Positions 26,611 to 35,835 of a DNA stretch of 64,000 nucleotides are shown piece by piece. The DNA is taken from positions 1-64,000 of the forward strand of contig CAYTUK010000002.1 of assembly GCA_964441285.1 (NCBI GenBank). The letters run 5' to 3'. The notes under the pieces were generated by a model. That model searched no databases. It was given only the letters and a program-made list of their open reading frames with translations, and was not told the origin of the DNA. The stretch comes from S010-25 sp964441285 (lineage in GTDB: Bacteria; Pseudomonadota; Gammaproteobacteria; SZUA-229). The position numbers were made by a program, and so were the translations under genes. Positions within the stretch are counted from its first letter, which is position 1. Each line of letters opens with the position of its first letter.

Positions 26611-27066
26611 TTATTGTCCTTTAATTGCCGCAAGCAGACCCCTGAATTTACCACTCAGAAAGGTCAGGCTGGCTTCATAATGTAATGCGTTTTCTGCAAA
26701 CGCACTTTTTTCAAGTTGGGAATCGACGGTATTACCATCAAGTGATGCATGCATAGGAACACGATACTGAACCTGCATCGCTGGCTGGCTAATCGATAAA
26801 CGATCTTCTATCGGAATGGCGAGATGATTTTTGTTGCTAAGCGTTAATTTTTCTGCACCAGCAAATGAATCACCATTACGCATTGATGCGCTGGCTACAG
26901 CAGATTGCATACTTGCGCTTAAGGCCGCCCTAAAATTAATGTCTCTGGCCTTGTACCCTGGGGTATCCGCATTTGCCAGATTCGATGCCAACAACTCCGC
27001 ACGACGAGAGCGGATAGCTAACGCCTCTGGGTGAATACCCAAAACAGAATTAAAGCTTATCGACAT
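26611..27066 (-). CDS. flgB: Flagellar proximal rod protein FlgB
   Basis: First gene of the rod-hook operon, 151 aa from the ATG at 27066. The chosen start follows GGAGAA by 5 bases and gives MSISFNSVLGIHPEALAIRSRRAELLASNLANADTPGYKARDINF, a normal FlgB N-terminus. The open frame continues upstream to 27267, but that reading covers the sigma-54 promoter and is not FlgB-like. The C-terminal NTVDSQLEKSAFAENALHYEASLTFLSGKFRGLLAAIKG is typical. Confidence 0.95.
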   Translation of the reverse strand: MSISFNSVLGIHPEALAIRSRRAELLASNLANADTPGYKARDINFRAALSASMQSAVASASMRNGDSFAGAEKLTLSNKNHLAIPIEDRLSISQPAMQVQYRVPMHASLDGNTVDSQLEKSAFAENALHYEASLTFLSGKFRGLLAAIKGQ

Positions 27067-27103
27067 TATTTTCTCCAACTTTAGTTTTTCTTGCTGAAAA
27101 AAA

Positions 27104-27119
27104 TGCAAGGCCCGTGCCA
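27104..27119 (-). promoter_or_regulatory. Sigma-54 (RpoN) promoter of the flgB operon
   Basis: Minus strand TTGGCACGGGCCTTGCATTT matches the RpoN consensus TGGCACG-N4-TTGCW exactly, with GG and GC separated by 10 bases. It lies 38 bp before the flgB start. An enhancer-binding activator of the FleQ/FlrC type is expected to drive it, and a FleQ-like gene is in the same window. Confidence 0.93.
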
Positions 27120-27339
27120 ACAACTCAAGAACGTTGATACACCGCACTTTGATGGAGTGGCATAATGTTTTTTTTGATTTATAAAACAGATTTGGGGATT
27201 TTTCTGACACCAGAGCGGCAAGAATTTTCCTCTTAACGGCAGGAAAATGCCTTTTTGTCGATGCCACTTGAGGGCTTTGCGCGCTGTAGATTTGTTGTTA
27301 GAGCAAAGTCCTCAACTGCTAAAAAATTCAATGCCGGTA

Positions 27340-28314
27340 TCAGGCTGCCTCTGATGAAGCTTTGTCTTCATTTTCCTGTAAAATCGGAATTAATGCTGTC
27401 ACCAGTTCATCGGCACTAAACTTGGGTATAAAGCGATTGGCGCCCACAGTTTTCACCATATTTTCATTAAACACACCGCTTAATGATGAGTGCAGGATGA
27501 CATATAAATCTTTCAATTTTGGATCACGACGAATTTCTGAAGTCAGCGTATAGCCATCCATCTCTGGCATTTCGATGTCCGAAATAATCATTGATACATG
27601 CTCACTTAAGGGTTTTTCTGTCTGCGACCACTGCTGCAATAACTCCAGCGCCTGTTTTCCATTATTAACGATGGTGCAGTCAACACCTATTTGTGTCAGC
27701 GCTTGCTTGATCTGATTACAGGCAACCTTGGAATCATCGACTACTAGTATATGATGCGTTTTTGAATCATTCAATACCAGTGAATCGACGGTTTCAGCAG
27801 ACACCATTTCCGGCTCACCAATAACTTCTGACAATACCATTTCGACATCAATCAACTGCACCAGATGATGATTATCATTTACAAATTTCCCGTTTGGCAC
27901 GCTGGTAACCGCATTGATGTAACTGTTACCGTCAGTCCCTTCAGGCGGTAAATGAATATCTTCCCAGTTTAAATTAACAATGCACTCAACCGAGGACACC
28001 ATAAATCCCTGAATGCTACGATTAAACTCGGTAATAATAATATAGCTGTTCCTGGCATCTTCAATTTTCGGCCCTGAAATAGCCAGACTTAAATCCATAA
28101 TCGACAACGTGCTACCCCGAATATTGGCAATCCCGCAGACCACCGGGTGTGAGGAATGCACTGCGGTGAGCCCCGGGCAGCGAATAACTTCGCGCACCTT
28201 AAAGACATTAATACCATAAAGCTCACCATCGCTTAGGCGGAACATTAACAGCTCAAGGCGATTTTTACCCACAAGTTGGGTGCGCTGATTAATACCATCT
28301 AACACACTGGCCAT
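27340..28314 (-). CDS. cheV: Chemotaxis coupling protein CheV
   Basis: CheW-REC fusion of 324 aa. The CheW domain spans about 15-165 (LLMFRLSDGELYGINVFKVREVIRCPGLTAV, FMVSSVECIVNLNWEDIHLPP) and the receiver domain about 192-312 (HHILVVDDSKVACNQIKQAL) with the phospho-acceptor Asp in MIISDIEMPEMDGY. It couples chemoreceptors to CheA with phosphorylation-dependent tuning. A sigma-28-like promoter lies 50 bp upstream. In many gammaproteobacteria cheR follows cheV before flgB, but here cheV is followed directly by flgB. Confidence 0.94.
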   Translation of the reverse strand: MASVLDGINQRTQLVGKNRLELLMFRLSDGELYGINVFKVREVIRCPGLTAVHSSHPVVCGIANIRGSTLSIMDLSLAISGPKIEDARNSYIIITEFNRSIQGFMVSSVECIVNLNWEDIHLPPEGTDGNSYINAVTSVPNGKFVNDNHHLVQLIDVEMVLSEVIGEPEMVSAETVDSLVLNDSKTHHILVVDDSKVACNQIKQALTQIGVDCTIVNNGKQALELLQQWSQTEKPLSEHVSMIISDIEMPEMDGYTLTSEIRRDPKLKDLYVILHSSLSGVFNENMVKTVGANRFIPKFSADELVTALIPILQENEDKASSEAA

Positions 28315-28364
28315 GTTATTTTATTCCTCATTTTTCGGTGACTAATTATTGCCGACTAATTTTA

Positions 28365-28392
28365 CTATCGGCGCTCCTCCCTCAAACCTTTA
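28365..28392 (-). promoter_or_regulatory. Sigma-28-like promoter of cheV
   Basis: Minus strand AAAGGTTT (28391-28384), 11 bases, then GCCGATAG (28372-28365). The -10 box matches GCCGATAA at 7 of 8 and the -35 box is a close variant of TAAAGTTT. It ends 50 bp before the cheV start. Confidence 0.65.
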
Positions 28393-28505
28393 CTTTAAAT
28401 TCAGCCATCGAAGAGACCAGGCGACAACTGCCCAGCGGATAGGTAACAAACCAAAAAAAATTCCCCTTTAACAACAAAACGATAAAAAACCCCAGACCTG
28501 GATAA

Positions 28506-28524
28506 TCAGGCATGAATCTTGCTT
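28506..28524 (+). promoter_or_regulatory. Sigma-54-like promoter of flgA
   Basis: TCAGGCATGAATCTTGCTTT carries GG (28509-28510) and GC (28521-28522) separated by 10 bases and TTGC at the -12 element. The -24 element has two differences from TGGCACG. It lies about 53 bp upstream of flgA. Confidence 0.65.
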
Positions 28525-28576
28525 TATAACAATATACCGGATTCATAGCGACGGAAATCCGTCGAACAGTTAATTA

Positions 28577-29329
28577 ATGGCAGACAAAATAATGACCCTA
28601 CAACACTTCATCCGTTCTCTACAGCTGAAAACCGTTTCGCTAGTTGGTACAACATTAATTATAAGTAGCCTGTTTTGCCCGGCACTAGCAACAAACTACC
28701 AGAGTCATAGCAGTATTCAGCACACCGCTAAAATGTTTATGGCGCAACATATAAAACAAAATTATACGCTGCCGGCGACCATTACCATTAACCGACTCGA
28801 CAACCGCTTAAGACTGAAGCAATGCAATCAACCGCTAACCGCATTTCGACCCGAAGGCAGTCGTGATATTGGCCGAACCACTGTCGGGGTAAAATGCGAT
28901 GGCAGCCAACCCTGGTCATTACAAATACCGATAACCGTTAGCATGATGAAAACGATTGCGGTTGCAGCCGAACTATTACCCCGTGGTAAGCTGTTAAGTA
29001 AAAATGACATTCGAATGAAAAAAATAGACCTGGCGACCCTACCACAGGGTTATATTGATAATATCAACAATCTGGTCGGGCTGAAATTAAAACGCCGACT
29101 GGCTGCAGATGTTGCCTTTACACCCGCAATGATTGAAAAACCACAACGCATTAAACGCGGGCAACGCATCACTATCGTGGCACGTTCAGGATCAATGGAG
29201 GTGCGGATGTCGGGAAAAGCGCTCTCAGGCGGTGCCGTCGGTGATCGCATTCAGGTAATAAATATTGCCTCAAAACTACACCGCGAAGGCGTTATCACCG
29301 CGCAGGGCGAAGTTCAGGTTAATTTATAA
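28577..29329 (+). CDS. flgA: Flagellar P-ring chaperone FlgA
   Basis: Periplasmic chaperone for P-ring (FlgI) assembly, 250 aa. A long signal peptide (hydrophobic TVSLVGTTLIISSLFCPALA, residues about 18-37) is followed by a SAF/FlgA domain. Diagnostic pieces are LLPRGKLLSKNDIRMKKIDLATLPQGYI and the C-terminal IKRGQRITIVARSGSMEVRMSGKALSGGAVGDRIQVIN. A second in-frame ATG at 28592 is an alternative start. It heads a plus-strand group with flgM and flgN, divergent from cheV. Confidence 0.94.
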   Translation: MADKIMTLQHFIRSLQLKTVSLVGTTLIISSLFCPALATNYQSHSSIQHTAKMFMAQHIKQNYTLPATITINRLDNRLRLKQCNQPLTAFRPEGSRDIGRTTVGVKCDGSQPWSLQIPITVSMMKTIAVAAELLPRGKLLSKNDIRMKKIDLATLPQGYIDNINNLVGLKLKRRLAADVAFTPAMIEKPQRIKRGQRITIVARSGSMEVRMSGKALSGGAVGDRIQVINIASKLHREGVITAQGEVQVNL

Positions 29330-29450
29330 TGCGCGTTACAAGTACCGGAAAAGCGCTTAAGGAAATCAATATTTTGCACCTGGATACAAGCCTGTTCAGG
29401 ACTAAACTGAAGAAATTTTCTACCTAAAAGGGTAAAAGCGGTAGTATGCG

Positions 29451-29477
29451 TAAAGTTTTTGTATTTTGGGTCGATAA
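29451..29477 (+). promoter_or_regulatory. Sigma-28 (FliA) promoter of flgMN
   Basis: TAAAGTTT - 11 bases - GTCGATAA. The -35 box is perfect and the -10 box matches 7 of 8. It lies 38 bp before flgM. A FliA-dependent flgM promoter gives the usual feedback on the anti-sigma factor. Confidence 0.88.
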
Positions 29478-29515
29478 CCGGGCTAACAAAGAAATTTTTA
29501 ACGAGGGACAACGTA

Positions 29516-29842
29516 ATGTCTATTGATATTAACGGCATTGGCAGCAATCAGGTAGCCTCCAAGGTTAATGGTTCTGCAGAAGATGCAAAAGTAAAGCAAC
29601 ATCAACCGACACCGGCAGCAGCGGAAACCGGGAAAAGCGCCACGACGGACACTGTTAGTCTGTCTGAGAGTGCAAAACAGCTAGAGAGGCTAGGGAATAG
29701 TGTTACCGCTTCGCCAGTGGTGGATACTCAGCGGGTTGAACAAATTAAACAGGCCATTAATAATGGCAGCTACAAAATTGATCCGACAAAAATTGCCGAT
29801 AAACTGATGCAGTTTGAAAATATACTCAAGCCCAAAGGTTAA
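29516..29842 (+). CDS. flgM: Anti-sigma-28 factor FlgM
   Basis: Binds FliA until the hook is complete and is then exported. At 108 aa it has a disordered N-terminal half and the conserved FlgM C-terminal part with TVSLSESAKQLERLG and VVDTQRVEQIKQAINNGSYKIDPTKIADKLMQFE. The ATG at 29516 follows GAGGG. The longer reading from 29459 begins inside the sigma-28 promoter and is rejected. Confidence 0.94.
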   Translation: MSIDINGIGSNQVASKVNGSAEDAKVKQHQPTPAAAETGKSATTDTVSLSESAKQLERLGNSVTASPVVDTQRVEQIKQAINNGSYKIDPTKIADKLMQFENILKPKG

Positions 29843-29886
29843 GGACAAAACCACCTTAAAGTATTCAACAAACCAGAGAAAATTCA

Positions 29887-30402
29887 GTGACTGACCTATT
29901 CAACACTAAACAGCAGCAGCAACTTACACATCTGTTACAACATGAAATTGATTGTGCTGAGCAAATGTTACTCACACTGCAAGCTGAAACCACTGCGCTG
30001 GGTCAACACACACCGGAAGCATTGGAATCCGTCATTCAAACCAAGCTGGAAAAAATGCAACAACTTGAACAGGTAAGTAAGCAGCGTGAACACCTGCTGA
30101 CGACAATAACTCCGCTGGATAATGGCTCTACTCCATTGAACCCTGACGATCTGTTCAGACAGGATTCATCGTTACAACCATTATGGAAGGCATTAATTCT
30201 ACTAGCCAAACAGTGCCAACAATTAAATTATGTCAATGGCAGCATTGTTGAGCGCGGCTATCAGCAGTCACGGTATGCGCTGGATATTCTCCAGGGGAAA
30301 ACCGCTTTTGGTGATGTTGATAAAAATGCCGGTACCGATGGTTACAACCACAATGGCCGGACAACCTATTCAAACAGGTCACGCACCATCGCACAGGTTT
30401 AG
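29887..30402 (+). CDS. flgN: Flagellar export chaperone FlgN
   Basis: Chaperone for the junction proteins FlgK and FlgL, 171 aa. The protein is all-helical with a FlgN-type N-terminal segment (LTHLLQHEIDCAEQMLLTLQAETTALG), a central QTKLEKMQQLEQVSKQREHLL helix and a C-terminal NGSIVERGYQQSRYALDILQG. It starts with GTG and lies 44 bp after flgM. Sequence similarity in this family is modest, and position strongly supports the call. Confidence 0.88.
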   Translation: MTDLFNTKQQQQLTHLLQHEIDCAEQMLLTLQAETTALGQHTPEALESVIQTKLEKMQQLEQVSKQREHLLTTITPLDNGSTPLNPDDLFRQDSSLQPLWKALILLAKQCQQLNYVNGSIVERGYQQSRYALDILQGKTAFGDVDKNAGTDGYNHNGRTTYSNRSRTIAQV

Positions 30403-30436
30403 CACACAAAAGATGCCCAAAGCCTGATTCCAGCTT

Positions 30437-30754
30437 CTACATACGCCTCCGGCGAAAATCACTCACTCGATTCAACCGTTCAAGCAAACCACCGCCACCA
30501 GTAACACTGTCCCACATCATACTCGATATGCGGATACAGGCACCCATTGGAGTTTTGGCGAGTCGGCGCTCCTGGTCTACCCGCCATTGCAACCCGGTCA
30601 ATCGACGCCGGCTGGCTTCAGGCACTTCATTAATAACCTCGTTCACCATTTGCTTACGCAATAGCTCAAATGCATCAGGATCCGCTTTAGCTATTTTCAC
30701 CAGATTATCGAACCAGTTATCAAAATCTGTTGCCATGCAATCTAATTGCCTCAT
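30437..30754 (-). CDS. DUF3135 family protein
   Basis: Small soluble protein of 105 aa with the DUF3135 pattern: FDNWFDNLVKIAKADPDAFELLRKQMVNEVINEVPEASRRRLTGLQWRVDQERRLAKTP, then a short ISSMMWDS segment. Function unknown. The start at 30754 has GAGGGA at good spacing. It is convergent with flgN. Confidence 0.8.
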   Translation of the reverse strand: MRQLDCMATDFDNWFDNLVKIAKADPDAFELLRKQMVNEVINEVPEASRRRLTGLQWRVDQERRLAKTPMGACIRISSMMWDSVTGGGGLLERLNRVSDFRRRRM

Positions 30755-30812
30755 TATTAAATCCCTCAGCCATTATTTTGTACAATTTACGTTCAGAGGA
30801 TACACGATTCTT

Positions 30813-31685
30813 TCAATTTTCGCTATTTAATATCTCCTTTAAATTCATTTCAACCTGTTGATATTTATTATGTATTTCAAGTGTTTTTTGCTCTAATAGT
30901 CGCATATCCACCACCTCTTCACAGCCTGCACGTTCAATTTCTCGACAACCATCAGCCATTGTCAGCGCACCAACAGCCTGGCTGGAAGAGCGTAGCGAGT
31001 GGGCTATATCAACCACATGGGTAACGTTTTTCTCCGCCATTGCCGTTGATAATTTTAATAATAGATCAGGCGTCTGCCCCAGATACATATTAATAACCCG
31101 CACCAACAATGGCACTTTGGTGGTTGACACGTTTTTTTTCTGTTGCCCACTTTGACGCAAACGATTAATCATCACAGCATCAATAATCACATTTTTTTGC
31201 GCGGATTGAGTATCCAATGGATACTGTGCCTGCACATTAACAGGTTGCGCTGATGGGGTTATTGAAGCAGCACCACAATCAGACCCCAGCGGCATCCACT
31301 TTTTGACTACCGCATAAATATCGTCCATACCAAAAGGTTTTGAAAGAAAGTCATTCATCCCACTGTTAAGACACCTGTCACGAACGCCTGTAATTGCGTG
31401 AGCCGTTAAAGCAACAATTGGAACGGGAGGGGTTTGCTGCTGAGATTCATTGAAACGAATTTTCTCTGTGGCCTTCAATCCATCCAGCACTGGCATCCTG
31501 TAGTCCATTAACACCAGCGAGTAATTCTCTTTCCGGCAGGCTTCAACTGCCTCTTTACCGTTGTTAACAACATCAATGTGGTAACCTAACTGCTCCAGCA
31601 TATCCATAACAACTTCCTGATTTACCAGGTTGTCTTCTGCCAGTAAAATTTTCCTTTTTAATACAGGAATAGATAAATTTTTCAT
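30813..31685 (-). CDS. Response regulator with HPt domain
   Basis: About 290 aa. The N-terminal receiver domain (KRKILLAEDNLVNQEVVMDMLEQLGY, with the acceptor Asp in LVLMDYRMPVLDGL) is followed by a linker and a C-terminal HPt domain (about 190-275) whose phosphorylatable His is in VVDIAHSLRSSSQAVGA. The two modules suit a phosphorelay. The start at 31685 (MKNLSIP) gives a normal receiver N-terminus, and the frame stays open to 31736. It is divergent from the hybrid kinase at 31946, the likely phosphate source, though that is inference. Confidence 0.85.
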   Translation of the reverse strand: MKNLSIPVLKRKILLAEDNLVNQEVVMDMLEQLGYHIDVVNNGKEAVEACRKENYSLVLMDYRMPVLDGLKATEKIRFNESQQQTPPVPIVALTAHAITGVRDRCLNSGMNDFLSKPFGMDDIYAVVKKWMPLGSDCGAASITPSAQPVNVQAQYPLDTQSAQKNVIIDAVMINRLRQSGQQKKNVSTTKVPLLVRVINMYLGQTPDLLLKLSTAMAEKNVTHVVDIAHSLRSSSQAVGALTMADGCREIERAGCEEVVDMRLLEQKTLEIHNKYQQVEMNLKEILNSEN

Positions 31686-31945
31686 TTCATTACCACTTCT
31701 ATTACCACCGCAAATACCCATTATAAATGGATCCATATTTTCGATCTTGCCTATACCTTTTGCTTATACCCTTCGATTATAAACGAACGACTCCATTAAT
31801 CTACTAATCTACAAAACCCATAATTGGAACAGGCAGACGGTTAATCCTATTGCAGACTTCAATTTCTGCTTACACACAACTGGTAATATTCTGGCACTGG
31901 CATTATTATGCTAGCCAGCGATACTGTACTTACTAAAGGTCTACT

Positions 31946-34429
31946 ATGGAAAACAGCTTCACCCCAGATCTCCACGCCAGAATCCTGATTATCGATGACG
32001 ATCCAATGATGCGTCTGCTAATGAGAGAAGCGCTGGATGATGGTACGTATGATATTGAAGAGTTCGAAAACGGGGCTGACGCGCTCAAAGACATCCAGCA
32101 AAAAATACCCGACATGATTCTGCTGGATGTAAAAATGCCGGGCATGAGTGGGTTTGATGTTTGCACCCAGATTCGAGAAAAATACGATGAGAACAGCGTT
32201 TCAATCGTCGTGGTAACAGGCCTGGATGATTCTGACTCCATTGAGCGCGCCTTCAATCTCGGCGCAACGGCTTTTATTAATAAACCCATCAACCCCACCA
32301 CATTACCCCATCGCATTAAATACTTACTCCAGGCAAGAAATGCTTTTATTGCACTTAAGCAGCGTGAGACCCATCTGGAACAGATGGATAAAATTTCACG
32401 TATCCTGACTTACAGCAACAATCTGGAGGTTATTTTGCAGGAAATTGCGGAAGAAATGCTAAACATCTTTACCGCCAACAGTGTCTTTATTTTTAGCTCG
32501 GATGATGTCAAACCTTATGATATAACCGCAGTCTGTCATGCCACGAGTGAACAATGTCACGCTATTGCTGACAATACGGATAGATTTATAAAGGGTTTTT
32601 CTCATAATACCTTCTATCGGGCCAAAAATAGTGAATACCCGGTAGTAATAAAAATGCACCCAGCAGACAGTTGCCAGCAAGATGGACACGCCTGCTTAAA
32701 AACAATAATGATCAAAGCGCTGCATCCGCTCGACGATCAAACCTGGTATATCATTATGCACAGGTGCGCGGTCGACACTGCCTGGCTTACCTGGCAGCAG
32801 GAGACTTTTTATCGTATCAGTATTCGTTTAAGCTCGATTTTATCCCATCATTTATTGCTACAACGCCTGCATGAAAGCGAGTCATTACTCAGGCAGGCGC
32901 AACATATTGGAAAACTTGGCAACTGGAGCATTAACGTCAAAACCGGGGGAGTAATCTGGTCGGATGAAATATATCGCATCTATGGTTATGAGCCTGGTGA
33001 CTTCACCCCTACGCTGAATACGCTGCATGAACACACTCTCTACGAAGACATTAATCGCCTGAATCATTTTGAACAAAATGCTTTTTATTCAGGGAAAACG
33101 GCAAGTATTGAATACCGCATTCAACACCCTGACAACAAAATTCACTGGATTCATAAACAAGGTATTGGGAAGTTTGATGACCAGGGCCATCTCATTGCGG
33201 TTAATGGCACACTACAGGATATAACCGAACGCATCCTGAAACAGGAGCAAGAGTTACATGACCATAAAATGGATGCCGTTGGTCAGCTTACCAGCGGTAT
33301 TGCGCACGATTTTGGTAATTTAATGACCATTGCAAAAGGCAATCTTGAGCTAATTAATGACGCCTTTATGCAACACTACCAGATTGAATCTGATGACTGG
33401 GAGATTATCGAGGATGCACGTTCCGCTGTTTATGATGGCGTTAAACTGACAAAACAATTACTCGCATTTTCACGAAAAAAATCCATTGCACCGAAACCGC
33501 TTAATATTGAGTCAAGCATTCAGAATTTTAGCAACCTGTTCAAAAAGACCCTCGGAGACATTATAACGTTAAGCCTTAAAATTCAGCATAACCTACCCGA
33601 TATTCTGGTTGATAAAGCTCAGTTTGAGAGTAGCCTGTTAAATGCTGTAATTAATGCCAGGGATGCCATGCCTAAAGGTGGACACATGACTATTCATGCA
33701 AAATTACACCATAAACCACCTCGGTCACTGCTCTTCAATTCATCGTATTTAACTGCAACTTCTTATATCTGTATCAACATTGCCGACACTGGTGAGGGCA
33801 TGAGAACGGACGTTTTAAAACATGTAACCGAGCCCTTTTTTACGACCAAAAAAGAGACTGGCACCGGGCTGGGGCTAAGTATGATTTACGGCTTTATGCG
33901 CCAGTCTAACGGCGCACTTAATATTACCAGTAAGCCTGGCAAGGGCACTTGCGTATCAATGTATTTTCCGGTTTGTCCAACCACGACCATACAGGCTGAA
34001 AACGCACCCATTGCTTATCTTAATACAACCACCAAAGTGCTCACCAAAACCCTAACGATTCTGGTCGTTGAAGACCGCGAAGCAGTACGGCGATTTGCTA
34101 TGCGTTGCCTGAAAAATGCAAACATCCATATTCTACAAGCGGAAAATGCCAGCGCAGCCATAGAACTTTTAAATAATAACCCAACCGTACATCTGCTATT
34201 TTCTGATATTTTAATGCTCGGAGATATGAATGGTCGTGACCTGGCAACATGGGTAAGAAACAATCGGCCAGAAATAAAAATCCTGCTCACCACCGCGTCA
34301 GAAAGAGAAAGCCATCTCGCACTGTCCACACACACAAATGACTTTCAAATGTTGCCCAAGCCTTACAGTCAACAGGATTTGCTGAATAAAATTAACACTA
34401 TTTTTCAGGAACCCTCTGCACCGGCCTGA
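31946..34429 (+). CDS. Hybrid sensor histidine kinase (REC-GAF-PAS-HisKA-HATPase-REC)
   Basis: 827 aa with no membrane segments, so a cytoplasmic sensor. Order: receiver (about 10-125, acceptor D61 in LLDVKMPGMSG), a GAF-like region (about 150-290), PAS/PAC (about 315-425, ending GTLQDITERI), a HisKA H-box with the His in SGIAHDFGNLMTIAKGN, and a HATPase with N-box (NAVINARDAMPKGG), G1 (DTGEGM) and G2 (GTGLGLSMIYGF). A C-terminal receiver (about 703-822) has SDILMLGDMNG, slightly unusual. The sensed signal is unknown. Confidence 0.9.
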   Translation: MENSFTPDLHARILIIDDDPMMRLLMREALDDGTYDIEEFENGADALKDIQQKIPDMILLDVKMPGMSGFDVCTQIREKYDENSVSIVVVTGLDDSDSIERAFNLGATAFINKPINPTTLPHRIKYLLQARNAFIALKQRETHLEQMDKISRILTYSNNLEVILQEIAEEMLNIFTANSVFIFSSDDVKPYDITAVCHATSEQCHAIADNTDRFIKGFSHNTFYRAKNSEYPVVIKMHPADSCQQDGHACLKTIMIKALHPLDDQTWYIIMHRCAVDTAWLTWQQETFYRISIRLSSILSHHLLLQRLHESESLLRQAQHIGKLGNWSINVKTGGVIWSDEIYRIYGYEPGDFTPTLNTLHEHTLYEDINRLNHFEQNAFYSGKTASIEYRIQHPDNKIHWIHKQGIGKFDDQGHLIAVNGTLQDITERILKQEQELHDHKMDAVGQLTSGIAHDFGNLMTIAKGNLELINDAFMQHYQIESDDWEIIEDARSAVYDGVKLTKQLLAFSRKKSIAPKPLNIESSIQNFSNLFKKTLGDIITLSLKIQHNLPDILVDKAQFESSLLNAVINARDAMPKGGHMTIHAKLHHKPPRSLLFNSSYLTATSYICINIADTGEGMRTDVLKHVTEPFFTTKKETGTGLGLSMIYGFMRQSNGALNITSKPGKGTCVSMYFPVCPTTTIQAENAPIAYLNTTTKVLTKTLTILVVEDREAVRRFAMRCLKNANIHILQAENASAAIELLNNNPTVHLLFSDILMLGDMNGRDLATWVRNNRPEIKILLTTASERESHLALSTHTNDFQMLPKPYSQQDLLNKINTIFQEPSAPA

Positions 34430-34651
34430 ATCTATTTTATTCACGACTTACGCAGAGCTTCTCTCAGAGTCTCCCCGACTTGATTTACATTACTTTACAC
34501 ATCTAATCGCCAATTTTTTGGCAACTCTGTTAAGTTATCTCTACAATTTTATGACACAGGGCTAATACGGTTTAATGTCAATATTCTGACACTAGAAAAC
34601 AATGTTCTCATCTATATATTTGAACATGAAGCCGATCTACGGGGACAGGTT
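34430..34651. other. Upstream region of the FleQ-like gene
   Basis: 222 bp without a gene. No clear sigma-54, sigma-28 or strong sigma-70 promoter could be read. It ends with ACGGGGACAGG before the activator start. Confidence 0.4.
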
Positions 34652-35749
34652 ATGAACAAAAATTACAGCATTGATGAACAACCTAAAATGCAACGAAAAA
34701 TTCTTTTTCGCAGTTTAGTCGGCAACAGCGCCATAATGCAGACAGTGCGAAATGAAATTGAACAGGTAGCTAACAGTGATGCCAATGTTCTGATTCTGGG
34801 CAAGTCAGGCACTGGCAAAGAAGTGGTTGCACGCAATGTTCATTATTATTCTGCTCGACACGATAAAGCGTTCGTTCCAGTTAACTGTGGCGCGATTCCC
34901 CACGAATTACTGGAATCAGAACTTTTTGGCCATGAAAAAGGGGCCTTTACCGGTGCTATATCCAGCCGCCAGGGGCGTTTTGCTATGGCCGAAGGCGGTA
35001 CGCTGTTTCTGGACGAAATAGGTGAGATGACAATGGCGATGCAGGTAAAACTTTTGCGCGTCCTGGAAGAGCGTACTTTTGAACGTGTTGGTGGCAATAA
35101 AACCATTCAGGCGGATGTACGCATTATTGCGGCCACCAATCGCAATCTTAAAGAAATGGTTCAACAGGGCGATTTCAGAGAAGACCTCTATTTCCGACTT
35201 GATGTCTTCCCTATTCGCCTGCCGACATTACGTGAGCGGATTGAGGATTTACCTTTACTGGTTAACGAGCTGATCTCTCGGCTTGAGCATAACAAAGGCA
35301 GCTCAGTGCGTTTTTCCACTGACGCTGTTATGGCACTCTCGCAATATGACTGGCCCGGCAATGTACGTGAACTGGCCAATCAAATCGAACGCATGGCGAT
35401 TAAACACCCCTGCGGACTGGTTCAGGCGCAACATTTACCGGAGAAATTCCGTGACTCAACCCAGCCATTATCACAACCGCTAAATGTCGCAGCCATTGAT
35501 GCCGTTATGCAAAAGGATAATACAGACACACCCATACCTAATACGCCACCCATCAACTTTCCAACCGAGAATTTCGACCTTAAATCGTATATTTCTAATA
35601 TTGAGGTCAGCATTATCCAGGCCGCGCTGGACCAATCACACGGCGTGATCGCACATACGGCAAAAAGTTTGGGGATGCAACGCACAACACTCGCAGAAAA
35701 AATGCGCAAATATCATATTAGCCGACCCGTAGAAGCATCAGCAGCTTAA
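34652..35749 (+). CDS. fleQ: FleQ/FlrA-like sigma-54-dependent activator lacking the N-terminal domain
   Basis: 365 aa. After a 17-residue tail comes LFRS (18-21), the motif of FleQ that contacts cyclic-di-GMP, then an AAA+ domain. That domain has Walker A GKSGTGKE (50-57), R61-N62, the sigma-54 contact loop GAFTGA (97-102), Walker B LFLDE (118-122), arginine fingers near R176 and R182, and WPGNVREL (234-241). A Fis-type HTH (about 328-353, RTTLAEKMRKY) ends the protein. The match to FleQ is close throughout. Normal FleQ (about 490 aa) has an additional receiver-like N-terminal domain that is absent here. It probably drives the sigma-54 promoters before flgB and flgA. GACAGG before the ATG can act as ribosome-binding site. 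Confidence 0.88.
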   Translation: MNKNYSIDEQPKMQRKILFRSLVGNSAIMQTVRNEIEQVANSDANVLILGKSGTGKEVVARNVHYYSARHDKAFVPVNCGAIPHELLESELFGHEKGAFTGAISSRQGRFAMAEGGTLFLDEIGEMTMAMQVKLLRVLEERTFERVGGNKTIQADVRIIAATNRNLKEMVQQGDFREDLYFRLDVFPIRLPTLRERIEDLPLLVNELISRLEHNKGSSVRFSTDAVMALSQYDWPGNVRELANQIERMAIKHPCGLVQAQHLPEKFRDSTQPLSQPLNVAAIDAVMQKDNTDTPIPNTPPINFPTENFDLKSYISNIEVSIIQAALDQSHGVIAHTAKSLGMQRTTLAEKMRKYHISRPVEASAA

Positions 35750-35835
35750 CTCAGGTTTACAAAAGAAGAAACCGGAGATACAAGCTTGTTCACCGCAAGC
35801 CTACCGACAAGACAGGTATATAGCGGTAGAAAAAA

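Noticed and set aside
27067..27267. Upstream extension of flgB
   Set aside because: The additional 67 codons cover the sigma-54 promoter and have no FlgB similarity. The ATG at 27066 has a good ribosome-binding site.
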